This document shows, piece after piece, positions 1-8,445 of a stretch of DNA of 40,530 nt. Position 1 is the first letter of the stretch; each line of letters opens with the position of its first letter. A program made the position numbers and the translations under genes. The notes beneath the pieces are model-generated. The model made no database searches and was not told the origin of the DNA. It worked only from the letters and a program-made list of their open reading frames with translations. The DNA is from Caulobacteraceae bacterium (GTDB lineage: Bacteria > Pseudomonadota > Alphaproteobacteria > Caulobacterales > Caulobacteraceae): the NCBI GenBank assembly GCA_003164925.1, contig PLRV01000039.1, positions 393-40,922 of the forward strand, given 5' to 3'.

Positions 1-1572
1 TTCACGGTGCTCTGGACCGTGACGCTGATCTCGAACATCGGCGGCTGGATGTACTCGGCGGCCTGCGGCTGGCTGATGACCGATCTCAATTCCACGCCGC
101 TCGTGGTCTCGCTCGTGCAGGTCGCCAACAACCTGCCGATGTTCCTGTTCGCCATTCCGGCGGGCGCGCTGGTCGATATCGTCGACAAACGCAAATTGCT
201 CATCGTCGGCGAAGTCTTCACCTCGGTGGTCTCGTTCGCGTTCGCCGCCTTGGTCTGGCTGCACCTGGTAACGCCGACGAATTTGCTGGCCTTCGCCTTT
301 CTCATCGCCATCGGCAGCGCTTTAACCTCGCCAGGCTACCAGGCGATCGTGCCTATGCTGGCGTCCAAGCCTGATCTTCCCAGCGCCGTCGCGGCCAATA
401 GCGCCGGGGTCAATGTCAGCCGCGCGGTCGGACCCGCCCTCGGCGGCGCCCTCTTGGGCCTCTTTGGTTGGGCGGCGCCGTTCTGGGTCAACGCCGTCAG
501 TAACTTTGGCGCGATCGGCGCCCTGCTATGGTGGCGCGAGCCGCCGCGCAAGACCGCGCGCCTTCTGCCGGAACATCTCATAAGCGCGATCCGCACAGGA
601 TTGCGCCACGCGCGCTACAACCGGCCGCTCAGCGCCACGTTGATCCGCGCCGCGGGCTTTTTCCTGTTTGCAAGCGCCTACTGGGCCTTGCTGCCCCTGG
701 TGGCGCGATCCCAGGTTGGCGGAGGCCCCTTGCTCTACGGGATATTGCTCGGAGCGATCGGAGCGTCCGCCGTCGCCGGCGCCTTCGCCCTGCCCTGGCT
801 TACCCATCGACTTGGGCCCGATAGGCTGGCCGAGGCCGGCTCCATAGGGACCGCGATGACGACCGCGCTGTTCGGCCTAGCGCACAACGCCGCTACGGCG
901 CTCGCGGCGAGCCTTATCGCCGGCGCTGCCTGGATGGCGACACTTGCCAGTCTCAACGTCTCGGCGCAGTACGCCTTGCCTGAGTGGGTTCGCGGGCGAG
1001 GCTTGGCGATCTATGTGACGGTCATGTTCGGGGCGCTCAGCCTGGGCAGCGCCATTTGGGGGCAGGCCGCCACCGACCTGGGCCTTGGCCCGGCCCTGTT
1101 CATCGCCGCGGCCGGGTGCGCATTAAGCGTGCCGCTCCTGCGCCGGTGGAAATTGCAGATGGCGAAAGGCCTGGACCTCTCACCCTCGATGCATTGGCCG
1201 ACACCGACCACAACGGGTGACTTCAGCGGCGATAGCGGGCCGGTGCTGGTGATGGTCGCCTACCGGATCGAACCGAAGCAGCGCGAGCCGTTCCTTGAGG
1301 CGATGGAGAAGGTGGGCCGAGAGCGGCGGCGCGATGGCGCCTATCGCTGGCGGATATTCGAAGACCCGTCCGAGAAAGGGCGTTTCGTGGAAACCTTCCT
1401 TTCGGATTCCTGGCTGGATCACCTGCGTCAGCACGAGCGCGTCACGAAGGCCGACCAGGCCATTGAAGAAGCGGCGAGACGCTTCCAGGTCGGCGATGGA
1501 CCTGTGACGACCCATCTCATTGCCGTGCGCGCGAGGTTCAGCAGCACCGCCCAGGATGCCCATGCCCCTTAG
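1..1572 (+). CDS. MFS exporter (MFS_3/EntS-like) with C-terminal monooxygenase-like domain, 5' truncated
   Basis: The reading frame is open from base 1, so the true start lies outside the window; the GTG at 7 is unlikely to be the start because the first transmembrane helix is already under way there. About 400 codons form a polytopic major facilitator with the inner-loop sequence PAGALVDIVDKRKLL, typical of the MFS_3 (DUF894, enterobactin-exporter-like) family. The last ~100 codons (about 413-510) are soluble and resemble an antibiotic-biosynthesis-monooxygenase (ABM) ferredoxin-like fold, with VMVAYRIEPKQREPFLEAM at its start and a WLDHLRQHERVT stretch. Such an extension occurs in this family; its role is unknown to me. 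The substrate cannot be read from the sequence. It is an inner-membrane exporter by family, and the stop TAG is at 1570-1572. Confidence 0.85.
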   Translation, partial: FTVLWTVTLISNIGGWMYSAACGWLMTDLNSTPLVVSLVQVANNLPMFLFAIPAGALVDIVDKRKLLIVGEVFTSVVSFAFAALVWLHLVTPTNLLAFAFLIAIGSALTSPGYQAIVPMLASKPDLPSAVAANSAGVNVSRAVGPALGGALLGLFGWAAPFWVNAVSNFGAIGALLWWREPPRKTARLLPEHLISAIRTGLRHARYNRPLSATLIRAAGFFLFASAYWALLPLVARSQVGGGPLLYGILLGAIGASAVAGAFALPWLTHRLGPDRLAEAGSIGTAMTTALFGLAHNAATALAASLIAGAAWMATLASLNVSAQYALPEWVRGRGLAIYVTVMFGALSLGSAIWGQAATDLGLGPALFIAAAGCALSVPLLRRWKLQMAKGLDLSPSMHWPTPTTTGDFSGDSGPVLVMVAYRIEPKQREPFLEAMEKVGRERRRDGAYRWRIFEDPSEKGRFVETFLSDSWLDHLRQHERVTKADQAIEEAARRFQVGDGPVTTHLIAVRARFSSTAQDAHAP

Positions 1573-1638
1573 GACCCACGGGGTTGAAGGCTCTACGCCG
1601 CCTAAAATTCAACGGAATTAAATATGTAAGCGAGCCCC

Positions 1639-1715
1639 TGGCGCACCCGACACGATTCGAACGTGTGACCTTTGCCTTCGGAGGGCAACGCTCTATCCAG
1701 CTGAGCTACGGGTGC
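1639..1715 (-). tRNA. tRNA-Arg (anticodon CCG)
   Basis: Read on the minus strand, the 77 nt fold as a cloverleaf. The acceptor arm GCACCCG (1715-1709) pairs with CGGGTGC (1649-1643), followed by a G discriminator and an encoded CCA (1641-1639). The D arm has GCTCAGCTGGATAGAGC. The anticodon stem TTGCC/GGCAA encloses the loop CTCCGAA, giving anticodon CCG, which reads the Arg codon CGG. The T arm contains TTCGAAT. CGG is a common codon in such a GC-rich genome. The gene lies between the MFS gene and the end of the convergent ABC ATPase gene. Confidence 0.96.
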
Positions 1716-1773
1716 GTGAGGCGCGAAGGCGGCCTTCCTATCCGAAAGGGCGCCGGTTCGCAATCAGTCCGCC

Positions 1774-2724
1774 TCAGGCGATCGTCTCATCGGCCCCATA
1801 GGTCAGGGCCAGGAAGACGTCTTCCAGCGCCGGTTCGCGGATGGCCAGGTCCTGGATGCCCACGCCCGCCTCGCGCACGGCGGCCAGCACGGTCTCCACA
1901 TCGGTCTCGGCGGTCTTGAAGTCGATGGTCAGCCGCCCATCCTTGTTCAGCTTGCCGGTGAAACGACCCAGGGCGGGCGCGGCGGTCAGCGGCTGGGCCG
2001 GGGTAATCACCATGGTGCGACTGTCCAAGGTGCGCAGCAGCGCCTGCGTGGGCTGGCAGGTCACCACCTGGCCGTGATTGACGATGGCGATGGTGTCGCA
2101 CAGGGCCTCGGCTTCCTCCAGATAGTGGGTGGTGAGCACGATGGTCACGCCCTGGCGGTTCAGCTCGGTGACGTATTCCCACAGCTGACGGCGCAGCTCC
2201 ACGTCGACCCCGGCGGTGGGCTCGTCCAGGATCAGCACCGGCGGGGCATGCACCATGGCCTTGGCCACCATCAGCCGGCGCTTCATGCCCCCCGACAGCG
2301 CGCGCACATAGGCGTTGGCCTTGTCTGTCAGGCCCAGGGCGGCCAGGAGCGCGTCGGTGCGCCGTTCAGCCTTGGGCACGCCGTAGAAGCCCGCCTGCAC
2401 CTCCAGGGATTCGCGCGGCGTGAAGAACACGTCCACCGCCAGCTCCTGCGGCACCACCCCGATAGCGGCGCGTGCGTCGCGAGACTGCTTGTCGATGTCG
2501 CGGCCCCAGATGCGCACGGTCCCCGCGCTTTTCAGCGTCACGCCCGCCAGGATGTTGATGAAGGTCGACTTGCCCGCCCCATTGGGGCCCAGGAGGCCGA
2601 AGATGGACCCGCGCGCCACCTTCAGGTCCACACCCCTCAGCGCCTCCTTGGGCGGCATGGTCTTGGTCGCGGGATAGGTCTTGAACAGACCTTCGGCTTC
2701 GATGGCGAAATCGGGCAGGCTCAT
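1774..2724 (-). CDS. ABC-2 type transporter ATP-binding protein
   Basis: This 316-residue cytoplasmic ATPase would power an ABC-2 exporter of the CcmA/DrrA class. Walker A GPNGAGKS is at residues 46-53, the signature LSGGM at 143-147, Walker B VLILDEP at 163-169 with catalytic Glu168, and the switch His200 lies in VLTTHYLEE. The ~90-residue tail ending in REPALEDVFLALT is the usual C-terminal extension of DrrA-type ATPases. The frame stays open upstream to 2895, but the ATG at 2724 begins a normal N-terminus (MSLPDFAIEAEGL) and an upstream start would add a low-complexity Arg-rich leader. No ABC-2 permease adjoins it: the tRNA follows and an oppositely oriented zinc-finger gene precedes. The partner must be encoded elsewhere or have been lost. 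Confidence 0.9.
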   Translation of the reverse strand: MSLPDFAIEAEGLFKTYPATKTMPPKEALRGVDLKVARGSIFGLLGPNGAGKSTFINILAGVTLKSAGTVRIWGRDIDKQSRDARAAIGVVPQELAVDVFFTPRESLEVQAGFYGVPKAERRTDALLAALGLTDKANAYVRALSGGMKRRLMVAKAMVHAPPVLILDEPTAGVDVELRRQLWEYVTELNRQGVTIVLTTHYLEEAEALCDTIAIVNHGQVVTCQPTQALLRTLDSRTMVITPAQPLTAAPALGRFTGKLNKDGRLTIDFKTAETDVETVLAAVREAGVGIQDLAIREPALEDVFLALTYGADETIA

Positions 2725-2830
2725 GACAGTGGAAATTGACGCTCCAAACAGGTGCGCATAGGTATGCCCCGGCAAGGCCCTTGCCAAGCGCGCCCAGGCG
2801 CGTCGCCGATTTCGTCGAGGTGTTTTCTCC

Positions 2831-3079
2831 ATGCCCGCCCACGCCGCCCACCCCGAGCTCCCGGACACCGCCGAACAGGTGCTGGTGCGCACCAAGCGCG
2901 TGTCCTGCGACGGCGTCGGCGGGGCGCTGGGCCATCCGCGCGTCTATCTTGAGATGGGCGAGGACAATAAGGTGGAATGCCCCTACTGCGACCGCAAGTT
3001 CGTGCTGGCCAAGGGCGCCTCGGGCGAAGAGGACGAAGCGCTGGCCCCCGGCGTGTACGAGGGCTCGGGCGGACATTAA
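2831..3079 (+). CDS. CHCC-type zinc-finger protein (NDUFS6-like)
   Basis: An 82-residue protein of the zf-CHCC family, which is related to the mitochondrial complex I accessory subunit NDUFS6. The zinc ligands are visible as Cys26, His35, Cys50 and Cys53 in the context SCDG, GHPRVYLEM and VECPYCDRKFVL. Length and spacing fit the family, whose members are small proteins common in alphaproteobacteria. A link to complex I is known for the eukaryotic and some alphaproteobacterial relatives, but is only inferred here. The gene diverges from the ABC ATPase with about 106 bp between starts and converges on the drug exporter gene downstream. Confidence 0.88.
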   Translation: MPAHAAHPELPDTAEQVLVRTKRVSCDGVGGALGHPRVYLEMGEDNKVECPYCDRKFVLAKGASGEEDEALAPGVYEGSGGH

Positions 3080-3090
3080 AGCCCGCTCAT

Positions 3091-3135
3091 CCCCGGCCAA
3101 CGAAGCCGGAAAAGCCGGCGTAGGCCGAGCCGGGG
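3091..3135. terminator. Inverted repeat between convergent genes, possible bidirectional terminator
   Basis: CCCCGGC (3091-3097) pairs with GCCGGGG (3129-3135), and a smaller GCCGG/CCGGC pairing lies inside. It sits just after the zinc-finger gene and before the end of the convergent exporter gene. There is no T-run, so the terminator reading rests on position and fold only; it could instead be one of the palindromic intergenic repeats of this genome. Confidence 0.4.
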
Positions 3136-3147
3136 ACCCGTCCTTGC

Positions 3148-4605
3148 TTAGCCCACGGGAGTCTCCACGCGCGCCGTCTCGGAATCGCCGTCTCCGCGCC
3201 GTAGCCGACTGAACACCAGCGTCGACAGGATGGTGAAGGCGCCGAGCGCGATAAACGCCTCATGCAGTCCGTGGATCATGCTCCCCGGGTTCGCTCGCAG
3301 GCTGACGGGAATGAAAAACACCGTGGTCAGGCCGGCCGCCGCCACGCCGAAGCTCATCGACAGTTGCTGCAGGGTGCTGGAGATGGAGCTGGCGCCGCTG
3401 GACTGATCCTCGCGCACGTCGGCGTACACCAGGGTGTTCATGCAGGTGTACTGAGTGGACGTCAGGATGCCGAAGCCGAAGGCCTGCGCCACAATCAACC
3501 ACATAGGCGTTCCGGGCCCAATCGTGGCGAACAGCATCAGCATCAGGCCCAGCAACAGGGTGTTGGACACCAGCATCCCGCGATAGCCGAACCGGTTCAG
3601 CAGCCAGGGTATGACGGGCTTGGTGCTCATGGCGGCCATGGCCTGGGGCATGATCAGCAGGCCTGATTGCACCGGCGTCAGCCCCAGCCCGACTTGGTAG
3701 AGCAGCGGCAGCAGGAACGGCGCCCCGCCGGCGCCCAGGCGGGTGATGAAACTGCCGCCGACCGCCGCGGCGAAGGTGCGGATGCGGAACAGGCTCATCT
3801 CCAGCAGGGGATAGAGCATGCGCCGCGCATGCAGGCCGTAGCCGGCCAGCAGGACGAGCGACAGCGCCAGAAGGCCCAACACCTCCCCGGCGCTCAGGGC
3901 ATGCTCGCCAAACACCTCCAGCACATAGGACAAGAGCGCCAGGCCCGACCCGAACAGGATCAGGCCCTCCACGTCCAAGGGGTGGACCTTCGCGACCCGG
4001 TAGTCGGGCAGGTGCAGATAGACCATGACCAGGCCGGCGATGCCGATGGGGATGTTGATGAAGAAGATGTCGCGCCAGTGCAGGTAGCTGACGATCAGGC
4101 CGCCGACGAAGGGCCCGACCATCGGCCCGACCAGGCCGGGAATGGCCACGAAGCTCATGGCCCGCACCAGCTCGGACTTGGGGAAGGTCTTGACCAGGGT
4201 CAGCCGGCCCACGGGCACCATCATGGAGCCGCCGCAGCCCTGCAGGATGCGGCACAGCACAAGGACATGCAGGTCGCTGGTCAGACCGCACAGGAACGAC
4301 CCCAGGGTGAACAGGCCGATGGCGGAGGCGAACACCCGGCGCGTGCCGAACCGGTCGGCCATCCAGCCGCTGATCGGGATGAACACGGCCAAGCTGAGGG
4401 TGTAGCTGGCCAGCACCGCCTTCATGCTCAGCGCCGAGACGCCCAGAGCCTTGGAAATGACCGGAACGCCGGTGTTGAGGATGGTGGTGTCCAGCGACTC
4501 CATGAAGAAGGCCACCGCCACCAGCCACGGCAGGATGGCCTTGATCGCGCCGACGCTGGCGCCGGACGGCGGGGTTTTTGCGGGCGTCAAAGCGTCAACA
4601 GGCAT
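3148..4605 (-). CDS. DHA2-family (EmrB/QacA) 14-TM drug:H+ antiporter
   Basis: A 485-residue inner-membrane protein with the hallmarks of the 14-helix DHA2 multidrug exporters. TM1 carries MESLDTTILNTGVPVI (family motif D1), followed by GWMADRFGTRRVF in the loop after TM2 (motif A), LCRILQGCGGSMMVPVGR, and a motif-C-like stretch near VGPFVGGLI. The ATG at 4605 gives a short cytoplasmic leader before TM1. No EmrA-type adaptor is adjacent, so it may act alone at the inner membrane. The region upstream of the start contains a short perfect dyad (4697-4710) that could be an operator. The specific substrate cannot be deduced. Confidence 0.9.
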   Translation of the reverse strand: MPVDALTPAKTPPSGASVGAIKAILPWLVAVAFFMESLDTTILNTGVPVISKALGVSALSMKAVLASYTLSLAVFIPISGWMADRFGTRRVFASAIGLFTLGSFLCGLTSDLHVLVLCRILQGCGGSMMVPVGRLTLVKTFPKSELVRAMSFVAIPGLVGPMVGPFVGGLIVSYLHWRDIFFINIPIGIAGLVMVYLHLPDYRVAKVHPLDVEGLILFGSGLALLSYVLEVFGEHALSAGEVLGLLALSLVLLAGYGLHARRMLYPLLEMSLFRIRTFAAAVGGSFITRLGAGGAPFLLPLLYQVGLGLTPVQSGLLIMPQAMAAMSTKPVIPWLLNRFGYRGMLVSNTLLLGLMLMLFATIGPGTPMWLIVAQAFGFGILTSTQYTCMNTLVYADVREDQSSGASSISSTLQQLSMSFGVAAAGLTTVFFIPVSLRANPGSMIHGLHEAFIALGAFTILSTLVFSRLRRGDGDSETARVETPVG

Positions 4606-4696
4606 AGGCGTCCTCGGCGCGAACAGGTGCGCCTCCCGGACAGACCGGCTCTTGCGGGCGACGTCAAGTCAAGGGCGCGGGGCCGATCTGGCTGGC

Positions 4697-4710
4697 GAGA
4701 TAGATATCTC
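4697..4710. promoter_or_regulatory. Perfect dyad GAGATA-GA-TATCTC, possible operator
   Basis: A perfect 6-bp inverted repeat with a 2-bp centre lies about 92 bp upstream of the drug exporter start. It is AT-rich within a GC-rich surrounding and of the size bound by TetR- or MarR-type repressors, but no regulator gene is adjacent. The operator role is inference only. Confidence 0.3.
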
Positions 4711-4714
4711 TTGC

Positions 4715-4745
4715 CGTCATCGCCCGATCAAGTCGGGCGATGACG
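4715..4745. repeat. Perfect 13-bp hairpin with 5-nt loop
   Basis: CGTCATCGCCCGA (4715-4727) and TCGGGCGATGACG (4733-4745) are perfect inverted arms around TCAAG. It resembles the short palindromic intergenic elements frequent in high-GC alphaproteobacteria. It stands in the divergent region between the exporter and the DUF3916 gene, with no T-run, so it does not look like a normal terminator. Confidence 0.6.
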
Positions 4746-4795
4746 AAGATGGGGACGCGTGTGAGAGGCTCTCCTCGGAAAGCCAATCCACCCTC

Positions 4796-4927
4796 AAATC
4801 CATGGTGAGATCGGAGCTTGCGGGTCCGGCCAAGTCAAGGCCGGCGCTCCGCGCCGCCGCTGCGCGGTCGCCGCAGGCGAGCCTTGAGTTGACCGGGCCC
4901 GCAAGCAAAAGTGCTCGGCATGGATTT
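4796..4927. repeat. 132-bp imperfect palindrome
   Basis: The outer arms AAATCCATG (4796-4804) and CATGGATTT (4919-4927) are perfect. The inner arms, about 25 nt at 4817-4841 and 4881-4905, match with four mismatches when one is reverse-complemented. Both arm pairs centre on about 4861, so the whole segment can fold as a single long hairpin. It ends about 17 bp before the start of the DUF3916 gene, right at its ribosome-binding site. No protein is encoded inside. Confidence 0.7.
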
Positions 4928-4944
4928 AAGGGGACGTGGGGCTA

Positions 4945-5478
4945 ATGCGTCAGTTGAACCTCGACGGCAGGATCAAATACGACCCGGTCCGTGAATTACG
5001 ACGCCTGCGGAAGTGGTCTGATGAGTTGGTTTTTCCGGCCGGACCGTATGAGGGCTGCGGCTACTTTCACTGGAAGATTCCTGTTCCCCGGAAGCTGGTT
5101 TCGGGGCCATCGGCACGGCGGCCGATCCAGGCTACATGCGCGCAAATCCTCATTGATGGAGCGAAAAGGCTTGCCGATATAAGGCCCTTCGGCCTCGGGC
5201 ATGTGCGCGTAGCGGCGATCCTCGGCTTGCCTGATATGTTTTCTAGTGAAATTTGCGTTTTCTTCGATCCGAACTATTTCGTCTCGTTCTGCGATCGCGA
5301 CGCCGAAGAACAGCGCTGGACGGCCGCGTCAGACAGCCATGGACTCGACCAGCTAGGACTGACGATCCCCGCAGGCTTCACGGTGCGTGGCTTCAACACA
5401 ATCGATCGCGACGACACATTCGACCCGCCCTATGTCGAGATTGGCGAGACTTGGCTTATTGGAGAAGTCGACCTCTAA
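4945..5478 (+). CDS. DUF3916 family protein
   Basis: A 177-residue soluble protein. The C-terminal half has the pattern I associate with DUF3916: HVRVAAILGLPDMFSSEI, then VFFDPNYFVSFCDRD, LTIPAGFTVRGFNTI and a final GETWLIGEV. The function of the family is not known to me. The ATG at 4945 is preferred over the in-frame GTG at 4936 because AAGGGGA (4928-4934) is spaced 10 nt from the ATG but only 1 nt from the GTG. Lys, Phe and Tyr are somewhat more frequent than in neighbouring proteins and the base composition looks slightly lower in GC, which may hint at acquisition. It stands alone between the exporter and polA, behind a very long palindrome. Confidence 0.75.
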   Translation: MRQLNLDGRIKYDPVRELRRLRKWSDELVFPAGPYEGCGYFHWKIPVPRKLVSGPSARRPIQATCAQILIDGAKRLADIRPFGLGHVRVAAILGLPDMFSSEICVFFDPNYFVSFCDRDAEEQRWTAASDSHGLDQLGLTIPAGFTVRGFNTIDRDDTFDPPYVEIGETWLIGEVDL

Positions 5479-5541
5479 ACGGCAGCGGAAATTGCAGCGC
5501 TAGCTAATGACCCCGCCGTCGTCCCGCCCTATCTTCCCCCC

Positions 5542-8445
5542 ATGATCGACACCCTCCCGCTCGCCGACGCCCCGTCCCTGCCCGACGGGCGCGAAGCCAC
5601 CCAGGACGGCCCACGCCTGCGGCTCTATCTGGTCGACGGGTCGGGCTATATCTTCCGCGCCTATCACGCCCTGCCGCCGCTCACGCGCAAGTCCGACGGC
5701 CTGCCGGTCGGCGCCGTGGCCGGCTTCTGCAACATGATGTGGAAGTTCCTGTGCGACATGAAGGGCGAGGCGGACGCGCCCACGCACCTGGCGGTGATTT
5801 TCGATCACTCCGAGAAAACCTTCCGCAACGCCCTGTACGATCAGTACAAGGCCCACCGCCCGCCCCCGCCCGAGGACCTGATCCCGCAGTTCGCCCTGGT
5901 GCGCGAGGCCACGCGGGCCTTCGGCGTGCCGGCCATCGAACTGCCCGGCTACGAGGCCGACGACGTGATCGCCGGCTATGCCGAGGCGGCGCGCAAGGCC
6001 GGCGGGGAGGTGGTGATCATCTCCTCCGACAAGGACCTGATGCAGTTGGTGGGCGATGGGGTGTCGATGCTCGACACCATGAAGAACATCCGCATCGGGC
6101 CCGAACAAGTGGTCGAGAAGTTCGGGGTGGGGCCCGACAAGGTGATCGACGTGCAGGCCCTGTGCGGCGACAGCGTCGACAATGTGCCCGGCGCGCCGGG
6201 CATCGGCGTCAAGACCGCGGCCTTGCTCATCAATGAATACGGCGATCTGGACACGCTGTTGGCCCGGGCCAGTGAGGTGAAGCAGGACAAACGCCGCCAG
6301 ACCCTGATCGATTTCGCCGACCAGATCCGCCTGTCGCGCCAATTGGTGACCCTGGACCGGCAAACGCCCCTGCCATCCCCCATCGAAGACCTGAAGGCGG
6401 CCGATCCGGACGGGGCGATCTTGAGCGCCTTCCTGGAGCAGATGGAATTCCGCACCCTGGCCCGCCGCATCGGCGAGGCCGGCCACGCGCCGTCGGCCCC
6501 GTCCACCTCGTCGGTCGGCGCCGGCCGCGCGCCCTCCGCCCCGACCTTCGACCTGCAACGCGCGCCTCGCCCGAGCGCCGCCGCCACGCCCGCCGCCATC
6601 GACACGGCCGCCTACGAATGCGTGCGCGACCTTGAGGCCCTGGACCGTTGGATCGCCCAGGCGACGGCGGCCGGGCTGATCGCCTTCGACACCGAAACCG
6701 ACGCCCTGTCCTCGGCCAACTCGGGGCTGGTGGGCGTGTCCCTGGCCATCGCGCCCGGACAGGCCTGCTACATCCCTCTGGGGCATGTGGCCGAGGATGG
6801 GCTGGCGTTCGAAGCGGCCGAGGACCTGAGCCAGATTCCGCTCGAGCAGGCCATCGCGCGGCTTAAGCCCCTGCTGGAGGACCCCAATGTCCTGAAGGTG
6901 GCGCAGAACGCCAAGTACGACCTGGCTGTGCTGTCGCGCTACGGCGTCAAGGTCGGGCCGATCGACGACACCATGTTGATCTCCTACATCCTGGACTCCG
7001 GCGAGCACGGCCACGGCATGGACGAGCTGTCGGAGCTGTGGCTCGGCCACAAGCCCATCGCCTTCAAGGAGGTGTGCGGCTCGGGCAAGACGCAGAAGCA
7101 CTTCGGCCAGGTCAAGCTGGACGCAGCCACCGCCTACGCGGCCGAGGACGCCGACGTCACCTTGCGGCTCTATCATGTGCTGCGCCCGCGCCTGGCGGCC
7201 GAGGGCCTGTTGACCGCCTACGAGACCCTGGAGCGGCCCTTGCCGGCGGTGCTGGCGCAGATGGAGTGCGAGGGGGTCAAGATCGACCCGGACCGTCTGC
7301 GCCGCCTGTCGCAGGAGTTCTCCATGCGCATGGCCGAGTTGGAGACCAAGGCGCAAGGATTGGTCGGTCGCCCGTTCAACCTGGGCAGTCCCAAGCAGAT
7401 CGGCGAGGTGCTGTTCGGCGAGATGTCCCTGCCCGGCGGCAAGAAAACCGCCACCGGCGCCTGGGGCACCGACGCGGGCGCGCTGGAGGAGCTGGCCGCC
7501 CTGGGCCATGAGCTGCCGCGCGTGCTTTTGGACTGGCGCCAGCTGTCCAAGCTCAAAGGGACGTACACGGATAATCTCGTTGCGGCCATCTCGCCGCGCA
7601 CCGGGCGGGTGCACACCTCCTACGCCCTGGCCTCGACGTCCACGGGCCGCATCTCCTCCAACGACCCCAACCTGCAGAACATCCCCGTGCGCACCGAGGA
7701 GGGCCGCAAGATCCGCGCGGCCTTCATCGCTGAGCCGGGCCATGTGCTGATTTCGGCGGATTACAGCCAGATCGAGCTGCGCCTTCTGGCCCACATCGGC
7801 GACATCCCGCAGTTGAAGCGCGCCTTCGCCGAGGGCCTGGATATCCACGCCATGACCGCCTCGGAGATGTTCGGCGTGCCGGTGGAGGGCATGCCGGGCG
7901 AGGTGCGCCGGAGGGCCAAGGCGATCAACTTCGGCATCATCTACGGCATCTCGGCCTTCGGCCTGGCCAACCAGCTGTCGATCCCGCGCGAGGAAGCCGG
8001 CGCCTATATCAAGACCTATTTCGAGCGCTTCCCCGGCATCGCCGACTACATGGAGCGGACCAAGGCCACGGCGCGGGCTCAGGGCTATGTGACCACCCTG
8101 TTCGGCCGCAAGATCATCATCCCGGAGATCAAGGCCTCCTCGCCCGCCCACCGCGCCTTCGCCGACCGCGCGGCGATCAACGCCCCGATCCAGGGCGCGG
8201 CCGCGGACGTGATCCGCCGGGCCATGGCAAGGATGCCGCAGGCCTTAAAGGCGGCGGGGCTGCACGCGCGCATGCTCATGCAGGTGCACGATGAACTGGT
8301 GTTCGAGGCGCCCGCCGGGGAAGCCGAGGCGACCTGCGCCCTGGTGCGCCGGGTGATGGAAAAGGCGCCCGAACCGGCCGTATCCCTGGCCGCGCCCTTG
8401 CTGGTGGAAGCCCGCGCCGCGGCCAATTGGGACGAGGCCCACTAG
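5542..8445 (+). CDS. polA: DNA polymerase I
   Basis: This 967-residue replication and repair polymerase removes RNA primers and fills gaps. The 5'-3' exonuclease domain is at about 25-305 (YLVDGSGYIFRAYHA, GYEADDVIAGYA, ISSDKDLMQLV, GDSVDNVPG). A Pro/Ala/Ser-rich linker follows at 313-353. The 3'-5' proofreading domain is intact, with Exo I FDTETDAL (Asp383, Glu385), Exo II QNAKYDLAV and Exo III YAAEDADVT. The polymerase core has motif A DYSQIELRLLAHIG (Asp740), motif B around Lys793 and Tyr801 (KAINFGIIYG), and motif C QVHDELVFEA (His916, Asp917). All three activities therefore look functional. The start is not strongly marked by a ribosome-binding site, but the N-terminal extension is short. 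It is a single-gene unit. Confidence 0.98.
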   Translation: MIDTLPLADAPSLPDGREATQDGPRLRLYLVDGSGYIFRAYHALPPLTRKSDGLPVGAVAGFCNMMWKFLCDMKGEADAPTHLAVIFDHSEKTFRNALYDQYKAHRPPPPEDLIPQFALVREATRAFGVPAIELPGYEADDVIAGYAEAARKAGGEVVIISSDKDLMQLVGDGVSMLDTMKNIRIGPEQVVEKFGVGPDKVIDVQALCGDSVDNVPGAPGIGVKTAALLINEYGDLDTLLARASEVKQDKRRQTLIDFADQIRLSRQLVTLDRQTPLPSPIEDLKAADPDGAILSAFLEQMEFRTLARRIGEAGHAPSAPSTSSVGAGRAPSAPTFDLQRAPRPSAAATPAAIDTAAYECVRDLEALDRWIAQATAAGLIAFDTETDALSSANSGLVGVSLAIAPGQACYIPLGHVAEDGLAFEAAEDLSQIPLEQAIARLKPLLEDPNVLKVAQNAKYDLAVLSRYGVKVGPIDDTMLISYILDSGEHGHGMDELSELWLGHKPIAFKEVCGSGKTQKHFGQVKLDAATAYAAEDADVTLRLYHVLRPRLAAEGLLTAYETLERPLPAVLAQMECEGVKIDPDRLRRLSQEFSMRMAELETKAQGLVGRPFNLGSPKQIGEVLFGEMSLPGGKKTATGAWGTDAGALEELAALGHELPRVLLDWRQLSKLKGTYTDNLVAAISPRTGRVHTSYALASTSTGRISSNDPNLQNIPVRTEEGRKIRAAFIAEPGHVLISADYSQIELRLLAHIGDIPQLKRAFAEGLDIHAMTASEMFGVPVEGMPGEVRRRAKAINFGIIYGISAFGLANQLSIPREEAGAYIKTYFERFPGIADYMERTKATARAQGYVTTLFGRKIIIPEIKASSPAHRAFADRAAINAPIQGAAADVIRRAMARMPQALKAAGLHARMLMQVHDELVFEAPAGEAEATCALVRRVMEKAPEPAVSLAAPLLVEARAAANWDEAH

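Noticed and set aside
3667-4743. 358-codon plus-strand frame opposite the drug exporter
   Set aside because: Gln/His/Gly-rich shadow with no motif; the exporter on the other strand is clear.
5500-8151. 883-codon open frame antisense to polA
   Set aside because: It is a shadow frame created by high GC3 in polA: Gly/Arg/His-rich, no family features, while polA has all its motifs.
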